From Balneolaceae bacterium (lineage in GTDB: Bacteria > Bacteroidota > Rhodothermia > Balneolales > Balneolaceae), in assembly GCA_018401935.1 (NCBI GenBank), contig JAGYJQ010000005.1, forward strand, positions 62,001 through 126,000: a stretch of 64,000 nucleotides of DNA, read 5' to 3'. The position numbers and the translations under genes were made by a program. Shown here in pieces: positions 9,450 to 18,098 of this stretch. Under the pieces are notes generated by a model. That model did no database searches, had not been told where the DNA came from, and worked only from the letters and a program-made list of their open reading frames with translations. Every line of letters starts with the position of its first letter. The stretch's first letter is position 1.

Positions 9450-10829
9450 ATGTGGACAAGAAAACAATTTATTCAGACAGGGCTATTAGGGTTAAGCACA
9501 ATTGGCTTAGCACAGGTGATTCCGAAAACTAATAAGCTCACTAAACTACCTTCTGACTCTGCTCAATATAATCTAGATAAATGGTTCCCAAGGTACAAAG
9601 ACTTTGCCCCGATGGTTCCCGTATGGAATGTTACACCAGATATTGATCGATGTATCCACCGCTTCCATTTATCTTCTCCTTTTAGTCCAAGTGGAAGATA
9701 TTTAGGGCTAACAAGGCTTCTGCGTGAAGATCGCGCCCCAAAGCCAGGTGAAATTGCTGAAATTGTACTTGTTGATTTATTCAGTGGTAACCAAACAATC
9801 ATTGCTCAAACAAAAGGATGGGACTCTCAACTTGGTGCCCAGGTTCAATGGGGATTAACTGATGAAGAATTATATTTCAATGATGTAAACACCTCAACTT
9901 GGACTCCATATGCTATCAAATTAAATCCTTTGACTGGTGAAAAAAAAATCTTAGACGGAGCTGTTTATGATGTATCACCCAATGGAAAATGGCTAGTTTC
10001 AACTGACTTAAAAAATATTGGTTATACACAGGCGGGCTATGGGGTAATTGTTCCAAAAGATCAGATTACATTTAATCAGGGGGCATCTGAAACCGATGGA
10101 GTATTTGTTACTAACACCCAAACAGGTCAGACAAGAATGATAGCTTCCTATAAAAAAATAGTCGATGAATGCTCACCTACGATTGATATTCACCGATATG
10201 GCCCTGGTGATTTTTATGGGTTTCATACTATGTGGAATTGGCAAAGCAATCGCATCATGCTAGTGCTACGATTTGTACCGCACAATGGTGATCGGGCAAA
10301 ACCTATGCTCATAACCATGAACGAACATGGAGAAGATATTCATTTAGCAATCCCTACGAGCGAGTGGGCTGATAAGGGAGGTAATCACCCCAACTGGCAT
10401 CCCGATGGGAATGATCTCATAATGAATTTGAATATCGATGGTACAGGAGAGCGTTTTGTTAAAGCACGCTATGATGGTAGTACCCTTGATAAGATGACAG
10501 AAGTTCCTGCAAATAGAGGGCACATATCAGTCCATCCAAACGGAAAATTACTACTAAACGATGCCTACCCACATAAAGATTATGCTTTCTTTGATACAAC
10601 AGCACCTATTTGGTTAGTGGATATGGAGCGTCACTGGAAACATACATTAATACGATTTAAATCAGTAACTAAATATTTTGAAAATAATCCAAATGAAGCC
10701 CGAGAAATGAGGGTAGATCCCCACCCTGTTTGGGATACAAATACACATACTCATATTGCCTTTAATGGTGTTGAGAATGGAACTAGAAGAGTTTTTGTAG
10801 CTGATCTTTCTAGATTTGTTTACAGATAA
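9450..10829 (+). CDS. TolB/PL22-like beta-propeller secreted protein
   Basis: 459 aa. The N-terminus (WTRKQFIQTGLLGLSTIGLA) looks like an export signal with a weak Tat-like RK pair. The rest shows repeated propeller blades with PD40-type motifs: SPSGRYLGLTR, SPNGKWLVSTD, NWHPDGNDLIMN, GHISVHPNGKLLLNDAYP. The last pattern and the overall layout recall oligogalacturonate lyases (PL22) and TolB-like propellers. I cannot confirm catalytic histidines, so the enzymatic call is tentative. The gene lies between the Cys-rich lipoprotein gene and a fragment copy of it; its stop codon coincides with the left edge of that fragment. A 40-bp GATA array lies upstream. Confidence 0.7.
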   Translation: MWTRKQFIQTGLLGLSTIGLAQVIPKTNKLTKLPSDSAQYNLDKWFPRYKDFAPMVPVWNVTPDIDRCIHRFHLSSPFSPSGRYLGLTRLLREDRAPKPGEIAEIVLVDLFSGNQTIIAQTKGWDSQLGAQVQWGLTDEELYFNDVNTSTWTPYAIKLNPLTGEKKILDGAVYDVSPNGKWLVSTDLKNIGYTQAGYGVIVPKDQITFNQGASETDGVFVTNTQTGQTRMIASYKKIVDECSPTIDIHRYGPGDFYGFHTMWNWQSNRIMLVLRFVPHNGDRAKPMLITMNEHGEDIHLAIPTSEWADKGGNHPNWHPDGNDLIMNLNIDGTGERFVKARYDGSTLDKMTEVPANRGHISVHPNGKLLLNDAYPHKDYAFFDTTAPIWLVDMERHWKHTLIRFKSVTKYFENNPNEAREMRVDPHPVWDTNTHTHIAFNGVENGTRRVFVADLSRFVYR

Positions 10830-11022
10830 TGAATTAGAAATTTGGGACGGAGTTTCAGCAGACTATGTATCCTTACCTATACAAGCATTTGGGAAAACCA
10901 TTGTTCTACGTTTTAACAATAATACTAGTGCCGCGCTGAAGAATGCACTTTAAACATTGATTTCCCTGCATGTAAATGTAATTCTGGTGTGTGTTTCTTA
11001 TTCTATGACTATTCCAGAATAA
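10828..11022 (+). pseudogene. Remnant of a second Cys-rich lipoprotein gene
   Basis: Positions 10828-10947 match 8974-9093 of the Cys-rich lipoprotein gene at 118 of 120 bases. Beyond that the copy diverges, hits an in-frame stop at once (GCA CTT TAA) and lacks a central part, but its end (11000-11022, terminating in CCAGAATAA) again resembles the end of the intact gene. The 5' half is absent, replaced by the beta-propeller gene whose TAA stop overlaps the repeat edge. This is a decayed tandem paralogue or a product of unequal recombination. Confidence 0.8.
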
Positions 11023-11160
11023 AAACTCAATATGCGGTCAACTGTTCTTCCTAATCTTAGCACAATTTCTTCTTTTAAATACTAAATCCGCGATACTAAA
11101 GGAAGATGGTTGTTTTGTACATACCTCTCAGAAATTTCATTTCCCAAACCTAAAGACATA

Positions 11161-11195
11161 AAAAAAGCCTCCCCGCAATTAACGGAAAGGCTTTA
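11161..11195 (-). terminator. Rho-independent terminator of tRNA-Val
   Basis: Stem AAAGCCT (11165-11171) with AGGCTTT (11189-11195), an inner CCG/CGG pairing and loop CAATTAA. Read on the minus strand it is followed by a U-run, just downstream of the tRNA. Confidence 0.8.
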
Positions 11196-11201
11196 AATGT
11201 G

Positions 11202-11273
11202 GGCGATGAGGGACTCGAACCCCCGACCCCCTCGGTGTAAACGAGGTGCTCTGACCAACTGAGCTAATCGCCC
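11202..11273 (-). tRNA. tRNA-Val (anticodon TAC)
   Basis: A cloverleaf forms on the minus strand: acceptor GGGCGAT/ATCGCCC, D-arm GCTC...GAGC, anticodon stem CCTCG/CGAGG around loop TTTACAC with anticodon TAC, and T-loop TTCGAGT. One apparent C-C mismatch closes the T-stem. CCA is not encoded. It has its own promoter and terminator. Confidence 0.95.
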
Positions 11274-11290
11274 GATTTATATCAGGGCAT

Positions 11291-11321
11291 CAAATATAAG
11301 ACCTTTCACACTACGGACAAA
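11291..11321 (-). promoter_or_regulatory. Bacteroidetes-type promoter of tRNA-Val
   Basis: On the minus strand TTTG (11321-11318) is followed by exactly 19 nt and then TATATTTG (11298-11291). This matches the Bacteroidetes primary-sigma consensus TTTG-N19-TAnnTTTG. The tRNA begins 17 bp downstream of the -7 element. Confidence 0.8.
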
Positions 11322-11370
11322 GATTTTTTTTACCATGAAGAAAATATACCCTGCATTCTCACACTCCTAA

Positions 11371-11402
11371 TTTGTACCGCGATTCAGGCTTCCCTATCTT
11401 TG
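11371..11402 (+). promoter_or_regulatory. Bacteroidetes-type promoter of yajC
   Basis: TTTG at 11371-11374 and TATCTTTG at 11395-11402, 20 nt apart, match the TTTG / TAnnTTTG consensus. The yajC ATG is 29 nt downstream of the -7 element. Confidence 0.7.
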
Positions 11403-11431
11403 AGTAAAATTAACCATTAGTAATTTAGTTT

Positions 11432-11749
11432 ATGATTAGTTCCACATTCTTTTTGATGGCCGGAAACCCTCAAGATCCAAACGCTGGCATTATTAACCTG
11501 GTCTTTCTTGGTGCCATATTTTTAGTGTTCTATTTCTTCATTATTCGCCCACAAAGCAAAGCCCAAAAAGAAATCAAAGAAAAAGTGGAAAACATGAAAA
11601 AAGGCGACAAAATTGTCACCTCTTCTGGAATTATTGGAGTGCTACACACCATAGATGAAGATAGTGTACTGGTCGAGGTAGGAAGTAATGTGAAAATACG
11701 TTTTCTCAAATCTGCCATTAGCGATGTGAATCCGAATAAATCAAAGTAA
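11432..11749 (+). CDS. yajC: Preprotein translocase subunit YajC
   Basis: 105 aa, the family's usual size. One membrane helix (residues ~19-40, LVFLGAIFLVFYFFIIRP) with the family signature FFIIRPQSKAQKE is followed by a small cytoplasmic domain with MKKGDKIVTSSGIIG and KIRFLKSAI. YajC joins SecDF in the SecDF-YajC complex that supports Sec-dependent export; secDF is not in this window. It has a consensus promoter of its own and is followed by ribBA. Confidence 0.96.
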   Translation: MISSTFFLMAGNPQDPNAGIINLVFLGAIFLVFYFFIIRPQSKAQKEIKEKVENMKKGDKIVTSSGIIGVLHTIDEDSVLVEVGSNVKIRFLKSAISDVNPNKSK

Positions 11750-11834
11750 CCAGATGTCCTTTTCGAACTAATTCTATTTGGGCTTAGTTTTATACTAGTA
11801 TAATCATCATTCACGAGTAGAGCGCTCATAAACC

Positions 11835-13001
11835 ATGCAAGAAATCCACTTTAACACCATACCCGAAGCTATACGGGATATACGGGATGGTAAGATGATC
11901 ATCGTTGTAGATGATGAGGATCGTGAAAATGAGGGAGATTTTTTGATGGCAGGTGAGATGGTCACCACCGAAGCCATTAATTTTATGGTCACCCATGGAC
12001 GCGGATTAGTCTGTGCTCCTGTGAATAAAGAAGTAGCAAAGCGCTTTAATCTTAACCACATGGTGGTTGAGGGCGCAGACCCAGACGAAGCTAATTTTAC
12101 TATATCAATTGATCATAAACGATTAACAACTACCGGTATTTCCGCGGCAGATAGAGCCAATACGATTCGAGAACTTACCAACCCGGACTCTAAACCCACA
12201 GACTTTCGTAGACCAGGCCATATTTTTCCTCTTCTTGGGGTTGAAGGTGGGGTTTTACGAAGAGCTGGACATACCGAAGCCGCTCTTGATCTAGCCAAGC
12301 TAGCTGGGCTTCAACCCGTTGGGATTATTTGCGAAATTATGCGAGAGGACGGGGAAATGGCACGAGTACCTGAACTAGCTCAAATGGCAAAAGATTTCGG
12401 GATGACCTTCATTACCATAAAGGATTTAATTGCTTACCGCAATGAAACTGAGAGTTTGGTTCGTAGGGTCATGCAAATGGAAATGCCTACGGTGTACGGT
12501 GATTTCACCCTTCATGCCTTTGAAGAGTCCATGACAGGAGATATTCACTTAGCCCTAACCAAAGGCACATGGAATGTGGGGGAGCCTATTCTAACCCGGG
12601 TCCACTCATCTGATCTAATTGGCGACATTTTTGGCAGCCGTAGTAAACAATCCGGCGATGTACTTCATAGTGCTATGGCACAAGTCGAAGAAGAGGGTCA
12701 GGGGGTTGTGCTCTATATGAACCGAAATCAACGCGGATCCATTTTAATGAGCCAATTACAAACCCTTAAAGCCATGCAAGAGGGACCCCTACAGGATTCA
12801 GAATTAGAGATAGATAATAGTCCAAAAAAGAGCGATGCCCGAGATTACGGAATTGGGGCGCAAATTTTACAAGCCCTGGATGTAACTAAACTCCGTTTGT
12901 TAACCAATAATCCAGTTAAGCGCATTGGTATTACGAGTTTTGGGCTAGAAATTGTAGAGCAAGTACCTATTCATTCCGAAAAAGCCTTATCTCAGCGCTG
13001 A
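11835..13001 (+). CDS. ribBA: RibBA: DHBP synthase fused to a GTP cyclohydrolase II domain lacking zinc cysteines
   Basis: 388 aa. Residues 1-~205 are 3,4-dihydroxy-2-butanone-4-phosphate synthase (VVDDEDRENEGDF; THGRGLVCAP; RRPGHIFPL; RAGHTEAALDL), which makes the four-carbon unit of riboflavin from ribulose 5-phosphate. Residues ~215-388 match GTP cyclohydrolase II in layout, including DARDYGIGAQIL and KLRLLTNNP. The three cysteines that hold catalytic zinc in that family are replaced: the segment RVHSSDLIGDIFGSRSKQSG has Asp260, Lys271 and Ser273 where Cys is expected. The second activity is therefore doubtful and another ribA gene may exist elsewhere. No FMN riboswitch is seen in the 85-bp upstream gap. 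Confidence 0.93.
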   Translation: MQEIHFNTIPEAIRDIRDGKMIIVVDDEDRENEGDFLMAGEMVTTEAINFMVTHGRGLVCAPVNKEVAKRFNLNHMVVEGADPDEANFTISIDHKRLTTTGISAADRANTIRELTNPDSKPTDFRRPGHIFPLLGVEGGVLRRAGHTEAALDLAKLAGLQPVGIICEIMREDGEMARVPELAQMAKDFGMTFITIKDLIAYRNETESLVRRVMQMEMPTVYGDFTLHAFEESMTGDIHLALTKGTWNVGEPILTRVHSSDLIGDIFGSRSKQSGDVLHSAMAQVEEEGQGVVLYMNRNQRGSILMSQLQTLKAMQEGPLQDSELEIDNSPKKSDARDYGIGAQILQALDVTKLRLLTNNPVKRIGITSFGLEIVEQVPIHSEKALSQR

Positions 13002-13080
13002 AAGACTGTTCTAGCTCACTTTCCTCTAACAACCATATCTTCTAAAGAACAGATTCTACTTGTTAGAAAGCTCAGTTAGT

Positions 13081-13668
13081 TTACTCCTTAACAGTGTCTT
13101 CTTTTTCTGTGAGGTCTAGCGGCTCAGCCTTCGGTTCTTCGGGTAATAAATATTTACCAAAAATGAGTAGGGTGATAATAGAAACCGAAATAGCTATATC
13201 TGCAACATTAAAAATATAAGGAAAGACCGTCCAATCATTAATCCGGAGACTAAAATAGATAAAGTCCACTACGTGCCCATCCAATAATCCCCCATACCCT
13301 TCAATGTAGCCCATTATTAGTCGATCGGTGATGTTTCCTAATGCCCCACCTAGAACTAAGCCCATAAAAAATAAATATCCTAAACCAGCGTGTTTTAGCG
13401 TCCAAAGTAGATAGGCAAATATCCCAATAGTGGCCGCAATTGAAATCATGCTAATCACATGAGTTGGCAGGATATCAATACCCATAGCCATGCCCGAATT
13501 TTGAGTGTAGTAAAATTCCAACCAACCCTCAATAATTTCCCATCGGTGTAATTCAGGTGACGTGCGTACCAGCCATTTTGTATACTGATCCAAGGCTATT
13601 ACTACAGCAGCAGGCAATAAAAGCGTACGTAATTTTATGTTCGTGGATTTCGACAAATCGTGTAACAA
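13081..13668 (-). CDS. lspA: Lipoprotein signal peptidase II
   Basis: 195 aa with four membrane segments. The conserved boxes of the aspartyl peptidase LspA are present: ALDQYTKWLV near residue 27, NSGMAMG near 57, GGALGNITDRL near 110, GHVVDFIYF and FNVADIAIS. The catalytic aspartates are in NITDR and NVAD. It cleaves diacylated prolipoproteins at the lipobox; several lipoproteins in this window are its substrates. The C-terminal tail (residues ~170-195) is charged and acidic. Last gene of an ileS-dksA/traR-lspA group, a common arrangement. Confidence 0.96.
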   Translation of the reverse strand: MLHDLSKSTNIKLRTLLLPAAVVIALDQYTKWLVRTSPELHRWEIIEGWLEFYYTQNSGMAMGIDILPTHVISMISIAATIGIFAYLLWTLKHAGLGYLFFMGLVLGGALGNITDRLIMGYIEGYGGLLDGHVVDFIYFSLRINDWTVFPYIFNVADIAISVSIITLLIFGKYLLPEEPKAEPLDLTEKEDTVKE

Positions 13669-13723
13669 GCGGTTATGTTGGCAAGCCCAAAAGGGCTAAA
13701 TAAAGTAACTTACTATAATTTAT

Positions 13724-14125
13724 TTAACGTCGTTTTAGCTTGGCATCAATACTCAACTGAGTGTGAGGTACCGCTTCTAAACGTCCTTTGGCTATTTTTT
13801 TTCCCGTAACTTTACAAACCCCATAGGTTTTGTTATCGATGCGCTTCATGGCATCGTCCAAATATTTAATGAACTTACGGGTGCGATTAAATAGCATATA
13901 GGTTTTCTCTCTTTCCTGAGCATCGGTGCCCGCATCTGCCATATGAAAGGAGTACGCTGATTCATCCGAGCTGTTTTCCATATTGTCTCTTAGCGTCTTC
14001 TGCAGAGCTTCGAACTCTTCTTCTGCCGCATCGCGTTTTTTTAGAATAATCTCTCTAAAATATTCCAATTCTTCATCCGTATACGGAGAGATTCGCGCTT
14101 CACTATTGGTTTCTTTTTTTGCCAT
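13724..14125 (-). CDS. TraR/DksA family protein without zinc-finger cysteines
   Basis: 133 aa from the ATG at 14125, which places the start 13 bp after the ileS stop; a longer frame to 14179 would overlap ileS. The helical coiled-coil part (YTDEELEYFREIILKKRDAAEEEFEAL) is followed by the acidic tip region DAGTDAQEREK and a C-terminal finger-like segment YGVCKVTGKKIAKGRLEAVP. The normal four zinc ligands are reduced to one Cys, as commonly seen in Bacteroidetes members. The family binds the RNA polymerase secondary channel and modulates rRNA and amino-acid promoters. Lies between ileS and lspA. Confidence 0.88.
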   Translation of the reverse strand: MAKKETNSEARISPYTDEELEYFREIILKKRDAAEEEFEALQKTLRDNMENSSDESAYSFHMADAGTDAQEREKTYMLFNRTRKFIKYLDDAMKRIDNKTYGVCKVTGKKIAKGRLEAVPHTQLSIDAKLKRR

Positions 14126-14138
14126 GTCTATCGATAAT

Positions 14139-17100
14139 TTAAGTTCTACGAATAGAGATGATACATTCCTCATCTCCAATCTCCCATGTTTTTACGTAAT
14201 CTGAAACCTTTAATTCTTCCTGCTCTAGGCTCTCTGATAGGGTTTCTTGTTGAATATATTCCGCCATATAGCTGATAGCGGCAGCTAACTTTTCATTCGC
14301 TTGCACTCCGGTTAGTATCCGGTCAGTTACCTCAAAGTTAGCTTCTTTTCGCATATTTTGCACCCTATTTACGAATTCTCGTGCCAAACCTTCTTTTTGC
14401 AGTTCTTCACTTAGTTCTGTATCAACTGCAACACTAAGGCCTGCTTCACTTTCCACTTGCCATCCTTCAAGTCCCGTACGAATGATTTCTATTTCCTTTT
14501 CTACCAGAACGATCTGAGTGCCATCATCCAGACGGACAGTTACCTGTCCCAACCGTTCAAACTCGGAGATTTGATCGGTGCTAAATGATTGTACTTGACC
14601 AGCCACTGCCTTCATATTGGGCCCTAATTTTTTACCTAATAATGGGTAATTAGGTTTGGCTGTTTTATGAACGATCCCTGAATCATCATCTACAAATTGA
14701 ATTTCTTTTACATTTACTTCTTCTAGAATAATGTGCTGCACAGATAGTATGGCGTCTCGTTCTACCTCATCTTTGATGGGTAGGATAATTCTTGCCAATG
14801 GTTGACGAACATTCAAATCAATTTGATTTCGAATGCGTAAAACAATAGCCGAGATGAGTCTAGCCCGCTCCATTTTATGCTCAAGAGCAGGTATTATTGC
14901 TGTTTCTTCCACCGTTGGGAAAAAAGATAAGTGAACAGACTCTTCAAAACCTACCAAGTCATTCGTTAATCGTTGGTACATCCATTCACTCAGAAATGGA
15001 GCGATAGGACTCATTAGTTGACTTACACTTAGCAAACATTGATGAAGTGTTTGGTAAGCAGCTGTCTTATCTAGTGTAGCCCCTGATTTCCAGAAACGAC
15101 GTCTGTTTCTACGAACATACCAGTTGCTAAGTTCTTCCACAAAGGTTTCCATTTCCCGTGCAGCCCTAGTTGGTTCATACTCGTCAAAGTATTGTTCTAC
15201 CTGTTTAATCGTAGTATTAAGTCGGGAAATAATCCAACGATCTATCTCCGGTCGGTGAGGTACGGGAATAGGTGCGGTATTAGCATTAAACTCATCAATA
15301 TTTGCATACATGGCAAAAAAGGAATATGTGTTTACTAAGGTATTGAAGAATTTTCGCTGCGTTTCCTTTAGTCCGTCCTCGCTAAATTTTAAATTATCCC
15401 AAGGGGATGAATTACTCATCATATACCAACGAGTTGTATCCGCACCATAGGTTTTTAAAATTTCAAAAGGGTCTACCGTATTCCCTTTGGACTTACTCAT
15501 TTTTTCGCCATTCTTGTCTAAAACAAGTCCATTCGATACCACATTTTTATAAGCGACCTGATCAAAAAGCATGGTTCCTAGGGCGTGTAGAGTATAAAAC
15601 CATCCACGTGTTTGATCCACACCCTCAGCTATAAAGTCGGCAGGAAATCGATCCTTAAAATCCGCTTGGGTTTCCATGGGATAATGCCACTGGGCAAAAG
15701 GCATAGAACCAGAATCGAACCATACATCTAACAAATCGGGAACGCGTCTCATGGTCCCCCCTCCTGGTGCTGGCCATGTAAGTTCATCAATGTATGGCCG
15801 ATGTAAATCAAGCTCGGTATCCTCTGGTATTCCTGCCTTCATTTTTAGTTCAGAAACACTTCCAATGCACTCAAATACATCTGGATTCTTATCACTCTGC
15901 CAAATAGGTAGTGGCGTACCCCAGAATCGTTGCCTAGATATAGCCCAGTCCACATTATTTTCCAGCCAAGTACCAAATCTTCCTGTACCCGTGCTACTTG
16001 GTTTCCAATTAATCGTTTTATTAAGCTCCACCATGCGATCTTTTACCGCGGTGGTTTTAATGAACCAAGATTCAACTGGATAACTCATCAACGGCGTTCC
16101 TTTACGCCAGTCAAATGGGTAGTTATGTTCATAAGTCTCATGTCGGAACATAAGCCCTTTCTCTTTTATTGCTTTAGCAATTCCTTTGTCAGCCTCCTTG
16201 AACCACTGTCCCTTGAATTCCGGCACCTGTTCGGTAAAGCATCCGTCTCGATCAATCGGGTTAAACATAGGTATTTGGGCCTTTGCGCATGCATCATAAT
16301 CATCTGCTCCATATGCTGGGGCCGTATGTACAATACCCGTTCCATCATCGATGGTCACATAACTTGCAGGAATGATCTTCCAAGCCTGCTCTTCATTGAA
16401 CTCTTGTCGGGCATAGTCAAAAATCGGCAGGTATCTGTTACCCAAGAGCTCCGAACCTTTAAACTCCTCTAATATGATCACTTCTTCACCGAATACACGC
16501 TCAACACATCCCTTAGCAACGATGTAATTTTTATGATGATGGGCTAATTTAACGTAATCCAATTCAGGGTTGATGGTCAAAGCCATATTAGAAATGGTTG
16601 TCCAGGGTGTAGTGGTCCATGCCAAATAATACGTTTCCTCCTCATCTGGTTTAGGAAACATGACATAGATACTGGGGTCCTGAGTATTTTTGTACCCTAG
16701 ACTTACCTCATGAGAAGAAAGTACGGTTCCGTTACCCGGTGAATACCATTGAATCTTGTATCCTTTGTATAAGAGTCCCTTTTTATAGAGTTCACTGAGG
16801 GCCCACCAAACGGATTCAATATAGTCGTTTTCAAATGTGATGTAGGGATTCTCCTGATCTACCCAATAGCCCATTCGATCGGTCAATTCATCCCAGAGAT
16901 CTTTGTATTTTAATACGCTAGACCTACATTCTGCATTATATTTAGCGATTCCATATTCCTCGACCTGAGATCTCCCTGTTAATCCTAAAGCTTTCTCAAC
17001 TTCTATTTCTACAGGGAGTCCGTGTGTGTCCCAGCCCGCTTTTCGTTCAACCTTATACCCTTTCAACGTCTTATAACGGCAGAATAAATCCTTCACGGTC

Positions 17101-17291
17101 CGCGCCATTACATGATGGATACCTGGTTTACCATTGGCAGTGGGTGGTCCCTCATAAAAATTAAACGGGATGCCTTCATTACGGCTGCTTATGCTTTTTT
17201 CAAAAACCTGCTTTTCTTTCCATTCCCTTAGAATGTCCAGTTCGGTTTTTGGATAACTTAGGCTTTTTATTTCTTTGAACGATGGTGACAT
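14139..17291 (-). CDS. ileS: Isoleucyl-tRNA synthetase
   Basis: 1050 aa, the length of the longer IleRS class. The HIGH-type motif appears as PGIHHVMAR near residue 57, the WTTTPWTT editing-domain motif near 225, the WFDSGSMPFAQ motif, and KMSKSKGN near residue 600 of the catalytic domain. The C-terminal ~250 residues carry the anticodon-binding and DALR-like parts (WYVRRNRRRFWKS). It charges tRNA-Ile and edits misactivated valine. First gene of a leftward group with dksA/traR and lspA. Confidence 0.98.
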   Translation of the reverse strand: MSPSFKEIKSLSYPKTELDILREWKEKQVFEKSISSRNEGIPFNFYEGPPTANGKPGIHHVMARTVKDLFCRYKTLKGYKVERKAGWDTHGLPVEIEVEKALGLTGRSQVEEYGIAKYNAECRSSVLKYKDLWDELTDRMGYWVDQENPYITFENDYIESVWWALSELYKKGLLYKGYKIQWYSPGNGTVLSSHEVSLGYKNTQDPSIYVMFPKPDEEETYYLAWTTTPWTTISNMALTINPELDYVKLAHHHKNYIVAKGCVERVFGEEVIILEEFKGSELLGNRYLPIFDYARQEFNEEQAWKIIPASYVTIDDGTGIVHTAPAYGADDYDACAKAQIPMFNPIDRDGCFTEQVPEFKGQWFKEADKGIAKAIKEKGLMFRHETYEHNYPFDWRKGTPLMSYPVESWFIKTTAVKDRMVELNKTINWKPSSTGTGRFGTWLENNVDWAISRQRFWGTPLPIWQSDKNPDVFECIGSVSELKMKAGIPEDTELDLHRPYIDELTWPAPGGGTMRRVPDLLDVWFDSGSMPFAQWHYPMETQADFKDRFPADFIAEGVDQTRGWFYTLHALGTMLFDQVAYKNVVSNGLVLDKNGEKMSKSKGNTVDPFEILKTYGADTTRWYMMSNSSPWDNLKFSEDGLKETQRKFFNTLVNTYSFFAMYANIDEFNANTAPIPVPHRPEIDRWIISRLNTTIKQVEQYFDEYEPTRAAREMETFVEELSNWYVRRNRRRFWKSGATLDKTAAYQTLHQCLLSVSQLMSPIAPFLSEWMYQRLTNDLVGFEESVHLSFFPTVEETAIIPALEHKMERARLISAIVLRIRNQIDLNVRQPLARIILPIKDEVERDAILSVQHIILEEVNVKEIQFVDDDSGIVHKTAKPNYPLLGKKLGPNMKAVAGQVQSFSTDQISEFERLGQVTVRLDDGTQIVLVEKEIEIIRTGLEGWQVESEAGLSVAVDTELSEELQKEGLAREFVNRVQNMRKEANFEVTDRILTGVQANEKLAAAISYMAEYIQQETLSESLEQEELKVSDYVKTWEIGDEECIISIRRT

Positions 17292-17479
17292 AAAGACTCT
17301 TGGGTTTCGTACTCCTAAAGAAGGAACAATATAAGCAATCTATGCCAAATGCTGAGATTTTATTGCTCATTTCATTCGACTTAGAAGGATATTATCTTAC
17401 ATCATGCATTAGTACCATGTAGGGTTACTGCCTGCATTAGTCGTTCATTATTGTAATAAACTCTTATTCCCATAAAGCT

Positions 17480-17995
17480 ATGGAATTTCCATTTTATCGA
17501 AGTATTTCAAAAGAAAACCCCTATCGGATTTGTTTTGTATGTCTGGGCAATATATGTCGTAGCCCAACGGCTGAGGGTATATTTCAACATAAAGTTAAGG
17601 AGCGTGGTTTAGGTTCTTATTTTTATGTTGATTCTGCTGGGACTGGTGCCTATCACGTTGGAGAGAAGGCCAACGCCACCTCACGTAGCGTAGCGGAATC
17701 TCACGGAGTACCTCTTCTTTCCCGAGCTCGTCAATTTGACTCCGATGATTTCAACGAATTCGACCTTATTTTAGCAATGGATGCAAGTAATTATGCAAAT
17801 ATAATGGCACTTAAGTCAGGCACAACGACTGCTCAAGTAGAAATGATGCGTAGATTCGATCTACAAGGGACTGGTGAGGATGTGCCAGATCCGTATTATG
17901 GCGGATTAAATGGTTTTGAAGATGTGTTCTCCATTTTAGAACGATCTAGTGAAGAGCTTCTCCATCAGCTTACTCCTCATATTCTCACCGAATAA
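17480..17995 (+). CDS. Low-molecular-weight protein-tyrosine-phosphatase family protein
   Basis: 171 aa. The P-loop CX5R is CLGNICR (Cys21-Arg27) followed by SPTAEGIF, and the general-acid motif is DPYYGG near the C-terminus. DSAGTGAYHVGEKANATS is the usual second signature. Class: cysteine phosphatases acting on phosphotyrosine or small phosphoesters. In several bacteria a close relative is encoded beside a fructosamine-3-kinase homologue and acts on ribulosamine or erythrulosamine 5-phosphates; here a fructosamine-kinase homologue lies two genes downstream, so I infer a role in protein deglycation. No capsule or tyrosine-kinase genes are adjacent, which weakens the Wzb-like alternative. Confidence 0.9.
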   Translation: MEFPFYRSISKENPYRICFVCLGNICRSPTAEGIFQHKVKERGLGSYFYVDSAGTGAYHVGEKANATSRSVAESHGVPLLSRARQFDSDDFNEFDLILAMDASNYANIMALKSGTTTAQVEMMRRFDLQGTGEDVPDPYYGGLNGFEDVFSILERSSEELLHQLTPHILTE

Positions 17996-18011
17996 ATATT
18001 GCAAACTTATT

Positions 18012-18052
18012 AGTAAATAAGTAATTTACTTCTAACGAACACAACGTTAGAA
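18012..18052. promoter_or_regulatory. Two adjacent dyads upstream of the TetR gene (candidate operator)
   Basis: A perfect inverted repeat TTCTAACG-N7-CGTTAGAA spans 18030-18052. Immediately left is a second one, AGTAAAT-N5-ATTTACT (18012-18030), sharing one base. They lie 46 bp before the TetR start codon, the usual place for an autoregulatory TetR operator. Confidence 0.6.
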
Positions 18053-18098
18053 ATTTAAAAAGTAATTTTTCTGAACTACTACTTACTTACTACTATAT

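Noticed and set aside
11750..11834. FMN riboswitch upstream of ribBA
   Set aside because: The gap is only 85 bp and shows no FMN-element core.
13002..13080. Shared terminator between ribBA and lspA
   Set aside because: A 7-bp CTAACAA/TTGTTAG pairing exists, but the loop is long and there is no T-run, so it is too weak to annotate.
15930..16472. 180-codon open frame antisense to ileS
   Set aside because: Shadow of a strongly conserved gene; no domain or ribosome binding site, and the translation is low in structure.
17480..17995. Wzb-type capsule phosphatase
   Set aside because: No tyrosine autokinase or polysaccharide export gene nearby; the FN3K neighbour gives a better explanation.
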